DNA of 64,000 nucleotides from Aquipluma nitroreducens (GCF_009689585.1 NZ_AP018694.1:2743001-2807000), one strand, 5' to 3'. Shown: positions 27,912-37,780, counted from the stretch's first letter. Made by a program: numbers and translations. Notes: generated by a model not told the origin, from the sequence alone.

Positions 27912-28460
27912 CTAAGTTGTTCTCGATTCAGACTTTTGAGCATTACTCTTATGATCAGGGCTGCTTTTATCGCTGGAATCCCACAGTTTGATGAACGGGA
28001 ATAAAGTGGGGACCAACTGTTTCATGGGAGAATAGATTTTTGATTCAGCTTTTTGTTTCGTCGGAAGGATGTGTACATTCTCATCAACCGAATCGAACAA
28101 CAGCAAAAGAATACTCAGGATAACTGCAACTTTCAGTACTCCAAAAATAATCCCGGCCAGTCGGTTCAGGAACCCAAGGGCGACAGCTTTTATCGTATTG
28201 TCAAGTATTTTCCCCAGGAGGTGAACCAACACTACGATACCAATAAAAGTCAACAGAAAAGCAATGATACCAAGCGAATCGGAATGATAATTAAACGTTT
28301 TTGAAATATATCCGGCAGTCCAGTCCGAGAATTTGATCGCTCCCCAAATACCCAGAATAAGTGCAGCTAAAGAGGCCGCTTCAATAATAAAACCTTTTCT
28401 AAAACCCTGTATAGCAGCAATAATCAGAATAATCCCGAGGACAAGATCAATGTAGTTCAT
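27912..28460 (-). CDS. CvpA family membrane protein
   Basis: This 182-residue protein has four hydrophobic segments in the first 130 residues (LVLGIILIIAAIQGFRKGFIIE, AASLAALILGIWGA, IAFLLTFIGIVVLVHLLGKIL, LAGIIFGVLKVAVILSILLLLF). The glycine/arginine-containing GFRKGFI after the first segment is typical of CvpA. CvpA was first linked to colicin V production; a general role in envelope or purine-related physiology has been suggested. An upstream in-frame start at 28526 would add 22 residues; MNYIDLVLGI at 28460 matches family N-termini. The C-terminal 50 residues are hydrophilic and variable. Confidence 0.85.
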   Translation of the reverse strand: MNYIDLVLGIILIIAAIQGFRKGFIIEAASLAALILGIWGAIKFSDWTAGYISKTFNYHSDSLGIIAFLLTFIGIVVLVHLLGKILDNTIKAVALGFLNRLAGIIFGVLKVAVILSILLLLFDSVDENVHILPTKQKAESKIYSPMKQLVPTLFPFIKLWDSSDKSSPDHKSNAQKSESRTT

Positions 28461-28597
28461 AAATGTGGGTATTGGCTTTGTGAATACTGATGTAAAAGTA
28501 AGAAAAATAAGATTCGGGATCACCAAACTCAGACTCCTTCTCTTTTTGACTTCGCATGTGAACCGATGTTTCTACAAACAAAAGTCAGAATTTTTAA

Positions 28598-28605
28598 TAA
28601 ATTTG
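28598..28605 (+). promoter_or_regulatory. -7 box of the GH3-family gene
   Basis: TAAATTTG matches TAnnTTTG, 22 bases before the ATG at 28628. Confidence 0.45.
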
Positions 28606-28627
28606 ACCGCACCGAAAAACGATTTTC

Positions 28628-30145
28628 ATGCCAGTAATCAATTCAATCATTAATTGGGTCAATTTTAAGCGAATATACCAGATTGAGCTTTTTAAAAAGC
28701 ATCCGCACGAAGTGCAGCGCGAAGTGCTTTTTGAGCTTCTGGAAAAGGCCGCGAACACCGAATTTGGATTAAAATATAAATTTAAAACCATTAGTTCCGA
28801 AAAAGAATTTCGGGAACGGGTTCCGGTTCAGGGTTATGATGATATCAAACCTACGGTTGAGCGGATGATGCTTGGCGAGAAAAACTTGTTGTGGCCGGGC
28901 GAAACCAAATGGTTTGCCAAATCGTCGGGCACAACAAACGAAAAAAGCAAGTTCATTCCAGTCAGCAAAGATTCTTTAGAAGATGTCCACATCCGGGGTG
29001 GCCGCGACGTTATGGCCATTTACCTGAAGAACAATCCCGATTCCGGATTGCTATCAGGGAAAGCCCTTACTTTGGGCGGAAGTCACAAGGTTAATAATTA
29101 CAACAATAACAGTTATTACGGCGACCTTTCGGCAATCATTATCGAAAATATTCCTTTCTGGACTGACTTTTACAGAACTCCATCGACTGAAATTTCGCTA
29201 CTCGAAGAATTTGAAGAGAAGATCGAAAAAATTATCGAATACTCACTTGACGAAAATGTTACTTCGTTCGCCGGAGTTCCATCATGGTACCTGGTTTTGC
29301 TGAAACGGGTTTTGGAGGTTACCGGCAAAAGCAACATTCTGGAAGTGTGGCCCAATCTGGAAGTTTTTACACACGGAGGGGTTAAGTTTGAACCTTATCG
29401 TGAACAGTACGAAAAGTTAATTCCAAGTGCCAACATGCACTACATGGAAACCTACAATGCTTCTGAAGGATTTTTTGGAATTCAGGACGATCCGGATAAA
29501 AAAGACATGCTGCTCATGCTCGATTATGGTATTTACTACGAGTTTATACCGATGGATGAATTCCGTGCCGATAGTTTGAATACCATCTCTCTTGAAGATG
29601 TTGAAATTGGTAAAAACTATGCCATGGTCATTTCGACCAACGGCGGACTTTGGCGTTACCTGATTGGCGACACGGTGCGGTTTACCCAAAGATATCCGTT
29701 TAAATTTGTCATAACCGGTCGTACCAAACACTATATCAACGCATTTGGCGAAGAAGTAATTATCGACAATGCCGAAAAAGCATTTCAAATTGCCTGCGAA
29801 CGAACCAGTGCCATTATCTCCGAATATACCGGCGGTCCAATCTATATGAAAGACCACCAAAAAGGAGCACACGAATGGATTATCGAATTCGAAAAAAAGC
29901 CCAACGATCTGGATCATTTTATTCAACTGTTCGATGGAGCTTTAAAAACAATCAATTCTGATTACGAAGCCAAACGGCACAAAAGCCTTAGCCTCGAAAT
30001 GCCTCATGTGATTGTGGCAAAACCCGGATTGTTTTACGAGTGGATGAAAAGTAGAGGCAAAGCAGGAGGTCAGAATAAAATTCCACGACTGGCAAACGAC
30101 AGGCAATACCTCGATCAGTTAATTGAATTAAACCAATCACTTTAA
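28628..30145 (+). CDS. GH3-family acyl-acid amido synthetase-like protein
   Basis: This 505-residue protein belongs to the GH3 branch of the ANL adenylating superfamily, best known from plant enzymes that conjugate auxin or jasmonate to amino acids. The three ATP/AMP-binding motifs are intact: SSGTTNEKSK (about residues 99-108), YNASEG (about 278-283) and TGRTKHYINAFGEEV (about 357-371). It should activate a carboxylic acid as an acyl-adenylate and pass it to an amine or other nucleophile; the acid is unknown. Bacterial GH3 proteins are common in Bacteroidota and mostly uncharacterised. It stands alone between its own promoter box and a hairpin. Confidence 0.88.
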   Translation: MPVINSIINWVNFKRIYQIELFKKHPHEVQREVLFELLEKAANTEFGLKYKFKTISSEKEFRERVPVQGYDDIKPTVERMMLGEKNLLWPGETKWFAKSSGTTNEKSKFIPVSKDSLEDVHIRGGRDVMAIYLKNNPDSGLLSGKALTLGGSHKVNNYNNNSYYGDLSAIIIENIPFWTDFYRTPSTEISLLEEFEEKIEKIIEYSLDENVTSFAGVPSWYLVLLKRVLEVTGKSNILEVWPNLEVFTHGGVKFEPYREQYEKLIPSANMHYMETYNASEGFFGIQDDPDKKDMLLMLDYGIYYEFIPMDEFRADSLNTISLEDVEIGKNYAMVISTNGGLWRYLIGDTVRFTQRYPFKFVITGRTKHYINAFGEEVIIDNAEKAFQIACERTSAIISEYTGGPIYMKDHQKGAHEWIIEFEKKPNDLDHFIQLFDGALKTINSDYEAKRHKSLSLEMPHVIVAKPGLFYEWMKSRGKAGGQNKIPRLANDRQYLDQLIELNQSL

Positions 30146-30154
30146 CTAAGAAAT

Positions 30155-30207
30155 AGTCATAAGTCATTAGGAAAAAGAAATTAGCGCTTTCCGAATGACT
30201 TATGACT
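30155..30207. terminator. Hairpin terminator, second member of a dispersed family
   Basis: AGTCATAAGTCATT (30155-30168) pairs with AATGACTTATGACT (30194-30207), followed by TTTTTCC. The right half (30188-30213) matches 16437-16462 at 23 of 26 bases. Confidence 0.7.
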
Positions 30208-30325
30208 TTTTCCTCAACCATTCTTTAGGACAGGTATTGCCAAAAATGAAAACTTAATTATTTGCCATTACCTTTTGCCTTGATTTTATTTCGTATTTTA
30301 GTTCAAATTTTAAAGTATAAATCAA

Positions 30326-30940
30326 ATGCATATTGCTTTAGCTGGAAACATTGGTGCCGGAAAGACTACGCTCACAGAATTATTAGCGAAACACTATAAA
30401 TGGAGCCCACATTTCGAAGATGTAGATGAAAATCCATACCTGAATGACTTTTATGAAGATATGCAACGCTGGTCGTTCAATCTTCAGATTTACTTTCTTA
30501 ATAGCAGGTTTAAGCAGGTTGTTGATATCCGAAGTTCAACCAAAACGGTTATTCAGGATCGAACGATTTACGAAGATGCCGAAATTTTTGCGCCGAATCT
30601 TCATGCCATGGGGTTGATGACCACCCGCGATTTTAACAATTACCATTCCCTGTTCCAGATGATGAACAAACTTGTTCAGGCTCCCGATTTGCTGATTTAC
30701 CTCCGGGCGTCGGTGCCAACTCTGGTCAATCAGATTCAAAAGCGGGGACGGGATTATGAGAGTTCAATCCGAATCGACTATCTGAAGCAACTGAACGAAC
30801 GTTACGAAGCGTGGGTAAACCGTTATAAAGCTGGCAAACTGCTGATTGTTGACGTTGATCGCATCGATTTTCAGAATAATCCGGAAGATTTAAGTGGTGT
30901 AATTGATCGAATTGACGCCCAAATTCATGGACTTTTTTAA
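30326..30940 (+). CDS. Deoxynucleoside kinase
   Basis: This 204-residue kinase has the P-loop GNIGAGKTTL at residues 7-16, the DRTIYED motif (catalytic/base-binding Asp-Arg) and a LID region with RGRDYESSIRIDYLKQLNERYEAW. These match the deoxyadenosine/deoxyguanosine kinase family, which phosphorylates salvaged deoxynucleosides in the cytoplasm. Which base is preferred cannot be told from sequence. It is separated from rdgB, another nucleotide-pool enzyme, by a hairpin, so any functional link is loose. Confidence 0.88.
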   Translation: MHIALAGNIGAGKTTLTELLAKHYKWSPHFEDVDENPYLNDFYEDMQRWSFNLQIYFLNSRFKQVVDIRSSTKTVIQDRTIYEDAEIFAPNLHAMGLMTTRDFNNYHSLFQMMNKLVQAPDLLIYLRASVPTLVNQIQKRGRDYESSIRIDYLKQLNERYEAWVNRYKAGKLLIVDVDRIDFQNNPEDLSGVIDRIDAQIHGLF

Positions 30941-30966
30941 TTGCTAAAATCCTTTCAGGGAAACAG

Positions 30967-31023
30967 AATAAGCCTTCAATTATGGAAATAGCCGAATATC
31001 TTTCCTGAAATTGAAGGCTTATT
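30967..31023 (+). terminator. Hairpin downstream of the deoxynucleoside kinase gene
   Basis: AATAAGCCTTCAATT (30967-30981) is exactly complementary to 31009-31023, with a 27-base loop. The T-run after it is poor, so termination may be weak. Confidence 0.5.
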
Positions 31024-31091
31024 TATTAAAACTAAATTTTCGTTCTAATTTACTCTTCGGGATTCCGTATAATCTTAGCTCTTTTTGTATC

Positions 31092-31685
31092 ATGAAACTT
31101 GTTTTTGCCACCAACAACTCAAATAAACTTCAGGAAATAAAACAATTGCTGGGCGATTCAATCGAATTACTCAGTTTGACCGACATCAACTGCAATGTCG
31201 ACATTCCTGAAAATCAGGACACCATAGAGGGAAATGCTGCTGAAAAATCGTTTTACATCTGGAAGAATTACGGATTGAATTGCTTTGCCGACGATACTGG
31301 TCTTGAAATTGAAGCTTTAAATGGTGCCCCCGGAGTTTATTCGGCCCGGTATGCCGGAGAAGAAAAAAGTCCGGAGAAAAATATGGACCTGGTTTTGCAT
31401 AAGTTATCTGAAATAAAAAACAGAAAAGCACGTTTTAAAACAGTCATTTCGTTGGTAATCGACGGGAAAGAAATCCAGTTTGAAGGAATCGTAAACGGCC
31501 AGATTCTTTTGGAGAAAAGAGGGAAAACGGGTTTTGGCTACGACCCAATCTTTCAACCCGAAGAATCGCATCTCAGTTTTGCAGAAATGACAATGGAAGA
31601 AAAAAGCAAAATCAGTCATCGGGGACGTGCCGTTCAAAAATTAGTTGAGTATTTAACCCATTCAAATCAGAATGAAACCATATAA
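31092..31685 (+). CDS. rdgB: RdgB/HAM1 non-canonical purine NTP pyrophosphatase
   Basis: This 197-residue enzyme opens [16 protein letters not shown] (substrate-binding SxNxxK-type loop) and contains [26 protein letters not shown] with the catalytic Asp pair and [11 protein letters not shown], all RdgB hallmarks. It hydrolyses dITP, ITP and XTP to the monophosphates, keeping deaminated purines out of DNA and RNA. An in-frame start at 31011 would add 27 unconserved residues, so the ATG at 31092 is used. Its last 14 bases overlap the start of porZ, implying translational coupling. Confidence 0.95.
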   Translation: MKLVFATNNSNKLQEIKQLLGDSIELLSLTDINCNVDIPENQDTIEGNAAEKSFYIWKNYGLNCFADDTGLEIEALNGAPGVYSARYAGEEKSPEKNMDLVLHKLSEIKNRKARFKTVISLVIDGKEIQFEGIVNGQILLEKRGKTGFGYDPIFQPEESHLSFAEMTMEEKSKISHRGRAVQKLVEYLTHSNQNETI

Positions 31686-34008
31686 ATACCTGTTATTCAT
31701 TGCATTATTTTTCATCACCGGTCACACCGCATTTTCACAGTCGGCTATTGGCGAGTGGACCGATTATCAATCGTATGCCAGCGCCAAAAACGTAGCTGAT
31801 GCCGGGGATAAAGTGTATTGTGTTACAAAAGGCGGATTATTTTCATACAACAAGACCGATAACAGCATCCGCAAAATGTCGGGAATTAATGGCCTTTCGG
31901 ATGTTGGAGTTCAACGACTAGCCTACAGCAAAGAAAATGATGTGCTGCTTATTGCTTACCAGAATGCCAACATCGATCTGCTAATTGGCAACACCATTTT
32001 TAATCTGTCTGATATTAAGCGTAAACAATTGTCAGCCGATAAGACCATTAATAATATCATGTTCGCCGGAAAACTTGCTTATATATCCTGTGGGTTCGGA
32101 ATTGTGGTTATTAACCTTGAACGAAAAGAAATTAAAGATACTTACTTCATTGGAAATGGAGGAGACTATCTCAATGTTCTGGATTTGGCTTCGGATGGAA
32201 CCAATTTTTATGCCGCAACAATTAATGGCATTTACAAAGCAAGTGTTACGGAACCAAACCTTCAGAATTACAACAATTGGGTGAGGCAAACCAACATTCC
32301 GCATCCTGATAAAAAATTCAATGCCATTGAATTGTTCAATGGGAAAATTATTGCAAACTATACCCCAGACGAGTGGTACAGCGACGAAATGTACCAGCTG
32401 GATGGGAATGTATGGACATCATTTTTGCCAGAAATCCGATATGCACGTGATATATCCACCACCGGAAACTATATTGTTATCTCAAGTCGAAACCAGGTTG
32501 TTGTATATGACAATAAACTTGAAAAGATGATGCATGTCCAGAAATATATTTTTTCAGGATCTGAAGAACCAGTCATTGAGCCACTATGTGCCAGCTTGGA
32601 CGCACAAAATGTGTTGTGGATTGCCGATCAAAATTTTGGCTTGATCAAAATGGGTTCACAAAGCGAACGAATTGTTCCTGAAAGCCCTTCGGACAATGAA
32701 ATATTTTCACTCGCAATGAATGGCCAAGATCTTTGGATCGCATCCGGAGGAAGAAAATCGGACTGGAATAACTTATTTAATTTGCCTCAATTTCAGCTCA
32801 ACCGTGAAGGGAAATGGTCGGTTTTCAACAGTAAAGTTTTTTCAACCCCGAACGACTTCAGGGATGTGGTTTGCGTAACTGCCGATCCGAAAGATCCCGA
32901 TCATTTTTTTGCCGGTTCGTGGGGTGGGGGAGTACTCGAATTTGAAGCCGGAAAATTTAAAAAACGATACGATAACACGAACAGCACACTTCAAACCCAA
33001 CTGCCAAACGCACCCAACGATCCATATGTTCGTATTGGCGGAATGGCTTTTGATTCCAAGGGTAATCTGTGGGTAACCAATAGTGGAGTTGCGAATGTGC
33101 TTTCGTCTTTTCAGACTGACGGAACATGGAAGTCGTACGAATTAAACGGTATTGCCAATAATCCGTACATATCGAAAGTGGTTGTCACCCCAAAAGATGA
33201 CAAATGGATAATGGTTTCGCGTGGATATGGGTTATATGCCTTAAACAGCACCAACAGCGTGTCGAAAGCGCAGAAAGTAGTCGCTCTGTTTAGAAACCAG
33301 GAAGGCGAATATAAAACAGAGATGGGTGAACTCTATTCGATGGCATTGGACCAAAATGGCGAATTGTGGTTGGGGACTTCTGGAGGAGTTGCAGTGTACA
33401 GCAATCCTGAAAAAATCTGGAAAGATGAGTTTATGTATGCCACACGTCCCGGTTTAAATCAGCACGATACCCTTTTTCACCCTTTGCTCGAAAAGGAAAC
33501 AATTACAGCAATTGCAGTTGACGGGGCAAACCGAAAGTGGTTTGGCACGAAATCGTCGGGAGTATTCCTGATTTCGGCTGATGGCGCAACCGAACTTGAG
33601 CATTTTACATCAGAAAATAGTCCGCTGCTAAACAATCAAATCAACGACATTGCAATTAATCAGACCACTGGCGAAGTATTTATTGGCACTGTTTCCGGAC
33701 TTATTTCATACATGGGCGAAGCTACAGCCGGTAACGACGAATTCAGCGATGTGTATGTTTACCCCAATCCGGTGCGCGAAACCTACGATGGCCCAATTGT
33801 TATAAAAGGTCTTGTTGATGAAACTGATGTGAAAATTACTGACATTAGCGGCGATTTGGTTTACAAAACAACTTCGTTAGGAGGGCAGGCAATTTGGGAT
33901 GGAAAAAACCTCAATGGGAATAGGTGCAAAACAGGCATTTATTTAGTCTTTTTATCGGATGCCCTTGGTGAAAAGACCAAGATCACTAAACTCATGTTCA
34001 TTCATTAA
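31672..34008 (+). CDS. porZ: PorZ-like type IX secretion protein with C-terminal sorting domain
   Basis: This 778-residue exported protein (signal peptide [17 protein letters not shown]) has an N-terminal opening [35 protein letters not shown], followed by two propeller regions of the two-component-regulator type ([46 protein letters not shown]). It ends in an Ig-like sorting domain ([16 protein letters not shown] to [26 protein letters not shown]). This architecture matches PorZ, part of the cell-surface attachment complex with PorU, PorV and PorQ, which supplies anionic LPS to type IX cargo. It overlaps rdgB by 14 bases and is followed 11 bases later by recO. The other secretion genes are elsewhere. 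Confidence 0.8.
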   Translation: MKPYKYLLFIALFFITGHTAFSQSAIGEWTDYQSYASAKNVADAGDKVYCVTKGGLFSYNKTDNSIRKMSGINGLSDVGVQRLAYSKENDVLLIAYQNANIDLLIGNTIFNLSDIKRKQLSADKTINNIMFAGKLAYISCGFGIVVINLERKEIKDTYFIGNGGDYLNVLDLASDGTNFYAATINGIYKASVTEPNLQNYNNWVRQTNIPHPDKKFNAIELFNGKIIANYTPDEWYSDEMYQLDGNVWTSFLPEIRYARDISTTGNYIVISSRNQVVVYDNKLEKMMHVQKYIFSGSEEPVIEPLCASLDAQNVLWIADQNFGLIKMGSQSERIVPESPSDNEIFSLAMNGQDLWIASGGRKSDWNNLFNLPQFQLNREGKWSVFNSKVFSTPNDFRDVVCVTADPKDPDHFFAGSWGGGVLEFEAGKFKKRYDNTNSTLQTQLPNAPNDPYVRIGGMAFDSKGNLWVTNSGVANVLSSFQTDGTWKSYELNGIANNPYISKVVVTPKDDKWIMVSRGYGLYALNSTNSVSKAQKVVALFRNQEGEYKTEMGELYSMALDQNGELWLGTSGGVAVYSNPEKIWKDEFMYATRPGLNQHDTLFHPLLEKETITAIAVDGANRKWFGTKSSGVFLISADGATELEHFTSENSPLLNNQINDIAINQTTGEVFIGTVSGLISYMGEATAGNDEFSDVYVYPNPVRETYDGPIVIKGLVDETDVKITDISGDLVYKTTSLGGQAIWDGKNLNGNRCKTGIYLVFLSDALGEKTKITKLMFIH

Positions 34009-34019
34009 CACACCTTGCT

Positions 34020-34745
34020 GTGATCGAAAAAACACGTGGGATCTTTCTGCATGCAGTTAAATACTCAGAAACCAGCCTGATAGCGAGCATATATACTGAA
34101 CACTATGGCCGGCAATCGTTTATAATAAACGGCGTTCACGGCAAAAATTCGACAGTTAGAGCAGCCGTATTTCAGCCCCTTTATTTACTCGATCTCGAAA
34201 TCTATTATAAAGCAGGCCGGGAAATCCACCGGATAAAAAATGCCCGGATAACTTATCCCTATTCTACAATACCGTTCGACATCCGGAAAAGCACTCAGGT
34301 TCTTTTTCTGGCGGAAGTTTTGTATAAATGTCTGCGTGAAGAAGAAACAAATATTGAACTATTCGATTTTCTATACCACTCGCTGACTTTACTCGACCTT
34401 ACCGAGGCCGGAATAAGTAATTTTCACATCTGGTTTCTTTTTAAACTGACTCGTTTTTTAGGTTTCAGTCCAAGTCGTGAAGATGCCGAAAGATGTAACT
34501 TTTTTGATTTGCAAACGGCGCGATTTGTGAGCCATGAACCGTTGCACAGTCAGTTTACCGACAAGCATTTAACAGTTCTTTTTACGCGCCTGTTTACTAT
34601 TGATTCGTCGTCGATTGAAAACTTAGACTACACTCAGCACGAAAGAAGATTGGTGCTCGAAAAGTTGTTGGAATTTTATCATATTCATTTGGGCAATCTG
34701 GGCGAGTTTAAGTCGTTAGAGGTACTGAAGGAAGTTTTAAAATGA
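34020..34745 (+). CDS. recO: DNA repair protein RecO
   Basis: This 241-residue protein has an N-terminal OB-fold (RGIFLHAVKYSETSLIASIYTEHYGRQSFIINGV) and the RecO helical middle (STQVLFLAEVLYKCLREEETN) with a shortened zinc-finger region. RecO loads RecA onto SSB-coated DNA with RecR in gap repair. The four cysteines of the canonical RecO zinc finger are not apparent; only one Cys (AERCNFFDL) is seen there, as in other Bacteroidota RecO proteins. Translation appears to start at GTG (34020), since no ATG is available near the conserved beginning. It forms a compact run with rdgB and porZ. Confidence 0.9.
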   Translation: MIEKTRGIFLHAVKYSETSLIASIYTEHYGRQSFIINGVHGKNSTVRAAVFQPLYLLDLEIYYKAGREIHRIKNARITYPYSTIPFDIRKSTQVLFLAEVLYKCLREEETNIELFDFLYHSLTLLDLTEAGISNFHIWFLFKLTRFLGFSPSREDAERCNFFDLQTARFVSHEPLHSQFTDKHLTVLFTRLFTIDSSSIENLDYTQHERRLVLEKLLEFYHIHLGNLGEFKSLEVLKEVLK

Positions 34746-34806
34746 TTTAATATTAAAATAATGCGATTACCTGATGTCGTCAATAGACGAGAAATGTATA
34801 TTTTCT

Positions 34807-34814
34807 TAACTTTG
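34807..34814 (+). promoter_or_regulatory. -7 box of the aminotransferase-like gene
   Basis: TAACTTTG matches TAnnTTTG, 19 bases before the ATG at 34834. Confidence 0.45.
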
Positions 34815-34833
34815 TGCTCCAATAAGTTGAAAC

Positions 34834-35985
34834 ATGGCTCTATCGAAATCGCTAAATATTAAAGGAAGTATATTCTCTACGGTCAATAAACTGGTTACTG
34901 AAACCGGGGCTATTGATTTGTCTTTAGGCAAAACAGATTTCCCTTGTCCTGAAAAATTAGCCGACATGGCTGCAATGTACATTCGATCAGGATATAACAA
35001 TTTTGCTCCACACGAAGGGATTAGCGAATTGCGCGAAGTTATTTCCGAAAGGGTGCAGGGCATGTACAACCATTTCTACAATCCGGAAACTGAAATAACC
35101 ATTACCGCAGGACCCATTCAGGCGATAATGACTGCCATTAGCACTTCAGTAAAAGACGAAGATGAAGTTATTCTTTTTGAACCTGCATACGAGTCATATG
35201 CGCCGGCTATTTCACTTAATGGAGGCCGCCCGGTTTATGTAGCCCTGAAGCAACCAAATTTCCACATCGACTGGGAAGAAGTGCGTAAAATGATTACGTC
35301 GAAAACCCGGATGATCATTCTGAACTCGCCTCACAATCCGACAGGAGCTGTGTTAACCGAGTCTGATCTTATTCAGCTACAGCATCTAACTAATGGAACA
35401 AACATCACCATATTAAGCGACGAGGTTTTTGAATCAATTGTTTTCGATAACAATACGCACCAGAGTGTTTCCAAATTTGAAAAACTAGCGAACCGTAGTT
35501 TTGTGGTTTCATCGTTTGGCCCGGTTTTTAACATTAACGGCTGGGGACTTGCCTACATACTTGCTCCTGAAAAATTAATGAACGAATTCCGGAGAATTCA
35601 GCAGTTCCAGATTTACAATGTCAATACACCTCTCCAATATGCTCTTTCAGAATATCTGCGGACAGAAGATTCAAAGAAGGATATTTCTGAATTGTACCAA
35701 GGTAAACGCAATTATTTTAACCGTTTGATGGGCGATAGCCTCTTCAAAATTATTCCTTCGCAGGGAAGTTATTTTGAAGTTCTTGATTATTCTGCCATTT
35801 CTGATGAATCGGATGTTGATTTCACATTTCGATTGGCCAGTGAATATGGCGTTGGTGTAATTCCGGTCTCTGCTTTTCTGCACGAAAAAAACAAACTAAA
35901 ACTGGTTCGGATCTGCTTTGCCAAGAACAACGAAACTCTCGAAAAAGCTGCCGAAAGATTACGGATGGTGCCATCCTTGAAATAG
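34834..35985 (+). CDS. Aminotransferase class I/II fold protein lacking the PLP lysine
   Basis: This 383-residue protein follows the YbdL/kynurenine aminotransferase branch over its whole length: IDLSLGKTDFPCPEKL, GYNNFAPHEGISELREVI, ITAGPIQAIMTAI, LNSPHNPTGAV, LSDEVFESIVF and a C-terminal Arg in LVRICFAKNNE. In active relatives the Schiff-base lysine sits in SSFGKTxxxTGWK. Here the codons at 35509-35547 read SSFGPVFNINGWG, with Pro at residue 230 instead of Lys; the Tyr of DEVYE is also Phe. The frame is otherwise intact and unbroken. It is therefore probably a pseudoenzyme, or an enzyme with a different chemistry, not a transaminase. It has its own promoter box. Confidence 0.8.
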   Translation: MALSKSLNIKGSIFSTVNKLVTETGAIDLSLGKTDFPCPEKLADMAAMYIRSGYNNFAPHEGISELREVISERVQGMYNHFYNPETEITITAGPIQAIMTAISTSVKDEDEVILFEPAYESYAPAISLNGGRPVYVALKQPNFHIDWEEVRKMITSKTRMIILNSPHNPTGAVLTESDLIQLQHLTNGTNITILSDEVFESIVFDNNTHQSVSKFEKLANRSFVVSSFGPVFNINGWGLAYILAPEKLMNEFRRIQQFQIYNVNTPLQYALSEYLRTEDSKKDISELYQGKRNYFNRLMGDSLFKIIPSQGSYFEVLDYSAISDESDVDFTFRLASEYGVGVIPVSAFLHEKNKLKLVRICFAKNNETLEKAAERLRMVPSLK

Positions 35986-36036
35986 AGTTTTCCAAACAGA
36001 AATACTGAAATTTTAAAATGATTCGTCGCAATCTGT

Positions 36037-36390
36037 TTATTGCTGAGTGATTTCGTATGTCCGTATTTGTTCCCTTAATTTTGCGATAATCATTTCCACT
36101 GGCAGGTCTGCATTCGGATCAAGCTGAATCATTTCAAGCCGGTCTTTGTGCTTTGTCCCTACGGTGTGAGGAATTATACTTTTATCAGTAACAAAACCCA
36201 ACATCAGCTTTTTACGGTTTACCCACAGAAATGCCAGCTTCTTCCCCTCGAAACAAAAAAACGGAATCTGGTATTTTCGCTCATGAGTGATACGGTTATC
36301 CACTTTCAGAATGAGGAGTTTCAACGCCAGCAAACATCCCTGAAAAGGTTCCGGATGCCTGAGGTAATAATCTTCAAGCTTAGTATTCAT
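36037..36390 (-). CDS. DUF1801 (YdhG-like) domain protein
   Basis: This 117-residue cytoplasmic protein is one DUF1801 domain: YYLRHPEPFQGCLLALKLLIL near the start, RITHERKYQIPFFCFEGKKLAFLWVNRKKLMLGFV in the middle and a C-terminal helix. The family adopts an SHS2-like fold seen in YdhG, and its role is not established. An in-frame start at 36435 would add 15 residues; MNTKLEDYYLRHPEP at 36390 matches family N-termini. It is convergent with the aminotransferase-like gene and divergent from the PQQ-propeller gene. Confidence 0.8.
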   Translation of the reverse strand: MNTKLEDYYLRHPEPFQGCLLALKLLILKVDNRITHERKYQIPFFCFEGKKLAFLWVNRKKLMLGFVTDKSIIPHTVGTKHKDRLEMIQLDPNADLPVEMIIAKLREQIRTYEITQQ

Positions 36391-36519
36391 ATCTGATTCC
36401 TTTGCTCTAAAGGTAAGCCGTTGTATGCTGTACACCTAATTTTTACAGTTATTCATTGATTTTTCGTAATGAATAAACGATTGTCGCTACACATTTATAT
36501 AAATTTTAAACCGGAAGAA

Positions 36520-37761
36520 ATGAACTTGAAGAGATTAGTATTCTTAGTTTGCTTGCTGTCAATAATTTTAGCAACGCTAACTTCATCGGCTCAATCACAA
36601 TGGCGCGGGCCAAATCGTGACGGAATCTATCCAGAAACCAATTTACTGAAGCAATGGCCTGCTGAAGGACCCAAAATGCTCTGGTCGTTTCAGGAACTCG
36701 GAACCGGGCAAGGCAGCGTCGCTGTTTCAAAAGAGAAAGTCTTTGTCACCGGTATTCCCGATACACTTACTTCGGAAGGTTTTCTGTTTGCATTCGACAC
36801 CAAAGGCAAGTTACTCTGGAAGAAAAGTTACGGCAAAGACTGGACTGGCATTTTCCCCGGAGCACGCTCCACGCCTACTGTTGTTGACAATCTGGTTTAC
36901 ATTGAAAGTGGAAACGGATCGGTGCATTGTTTGAAAGCTGACAACGGAGAAGAGCTATGGAACGTTGACTTTTTTAAAGATTTTCAGGCTGATTCGGTTC
37001 AGTTTGGGTTTTCAGAATCAATACTGATCGATGGGGATAAATTGTATTGTACACCAGGCGGAAAGGAAAACAATATGATAGCATTAAATCGCTTTACAGG
37101 TAAAATGATCTGGTCGAGTCCTGCATTTCGCGAAAAAGCGACCTATTGTTCTCCAATTTTAATCAATCACAACGGACATCGCTTGCTTGTCAACCTGACT
37201 TCTACCTCAATCATCGGTTTAAATGCTGATAACGGCGAAATGCAATGGCGTGTTCACCAGTTCCAGGACAATAAGATCCATGCCAACACACCGGTTTATT
37301 TCGATGGAAAACTATTGATTTCAAGTGCATCGCGAAAAGACAGTTCAGGATTGGTAATGCTTCAGCTTTCGCCTGACGGTAAACAAGCAGAGATTGTATG
37401 GCGAAACAAGGAATTCATTAATCTGATGGGCGGCTTTATCCTGAAAGATGGCTTTGTATATGGTGGAGCTTACCTGCAACCCAAATGGTTTTGCATCGAC
37501 ACTCAAACCGGTCTAACCAAATACATCGCCAAAGAATTGGGCGGAGGACCTGTAATTTATGCTGATGGATTGTTCTATTGTTATGCCGAAAAAGATGGAG
37601 AAATGGCATTAGCCAGCGGCAACTCAGAACAATTCAACATTATCACCAAGTTTAAAATTCCGCTTGGAACAGCCCAACATTGGGCACATCCGGTGATTGC
37701 CGACGGCAACCTTTACATCCGGCATAACGAAGCGTTGATGGTTTACGACATCAAAAACTGA
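36520..37761 (+). CDS. Secreted PQQ-binding-like beta-propeller protein
   Basis: This 413-residue protein has a signal peptide (LVFLVCLLSIILATLTSSAQ) followed by QWRGPNRDGIYPETNLLKQWPAEGPKMLWSF, the standard opening of Bacteroidota/Planctomycetota outer-membrane-assembly BamB-like PQQ propellers. Blades recur with the pattern VHCLKADNGEELW, MIALNRFTGKMIW, IIGLNADNGEMQW and FCIDTQTGLTKY. No catalytic dehydrogenase residues are seen, so it is likely a binding or scaffold protein in the periplasm. An upstream ATG at 36469 would put 17 polar residues before the signal peptide, so 36520 is preferred. Confidence 0.82.
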   Translation: MNLKRLVFLVCLLSIILATLTSSAQSQWRGPNRDGIYPETNLLKQWPAEGPKMLWSFQELGTGQGSVAVSKEKVFVTGIPDTLTSEGFLFAFDTKGKLLWKKSYGKDWTGIFPGARSTPTVVDNLVYIESGNGSVHCLKADNGEELWNVDFFKDFQADSVQFGFSESILIDGDKLYCTPGGKENNMIALNRFTGKMIWSSPAFREKATYCSPILINHNGHRLLVNLTSTSIIGLNADNGEMQWRVHQFQDNKIHANTPVYFDGKLLISSASRKDSSGLVMLQLSPDGKQAEIVWRNKEFINLMGGFILKDGFVYGGAYLQPKWFCIDTQTGLTKYIAKELGGGPVIYADGLFYCYAEKDGEMALASGNSEQFNIITKFKIPLGTAQHWAHPVIADGNLYIRHNEALMVYDIKN

Positions 37762-37780
37762 TCTTAGAAAATAGCTACAT

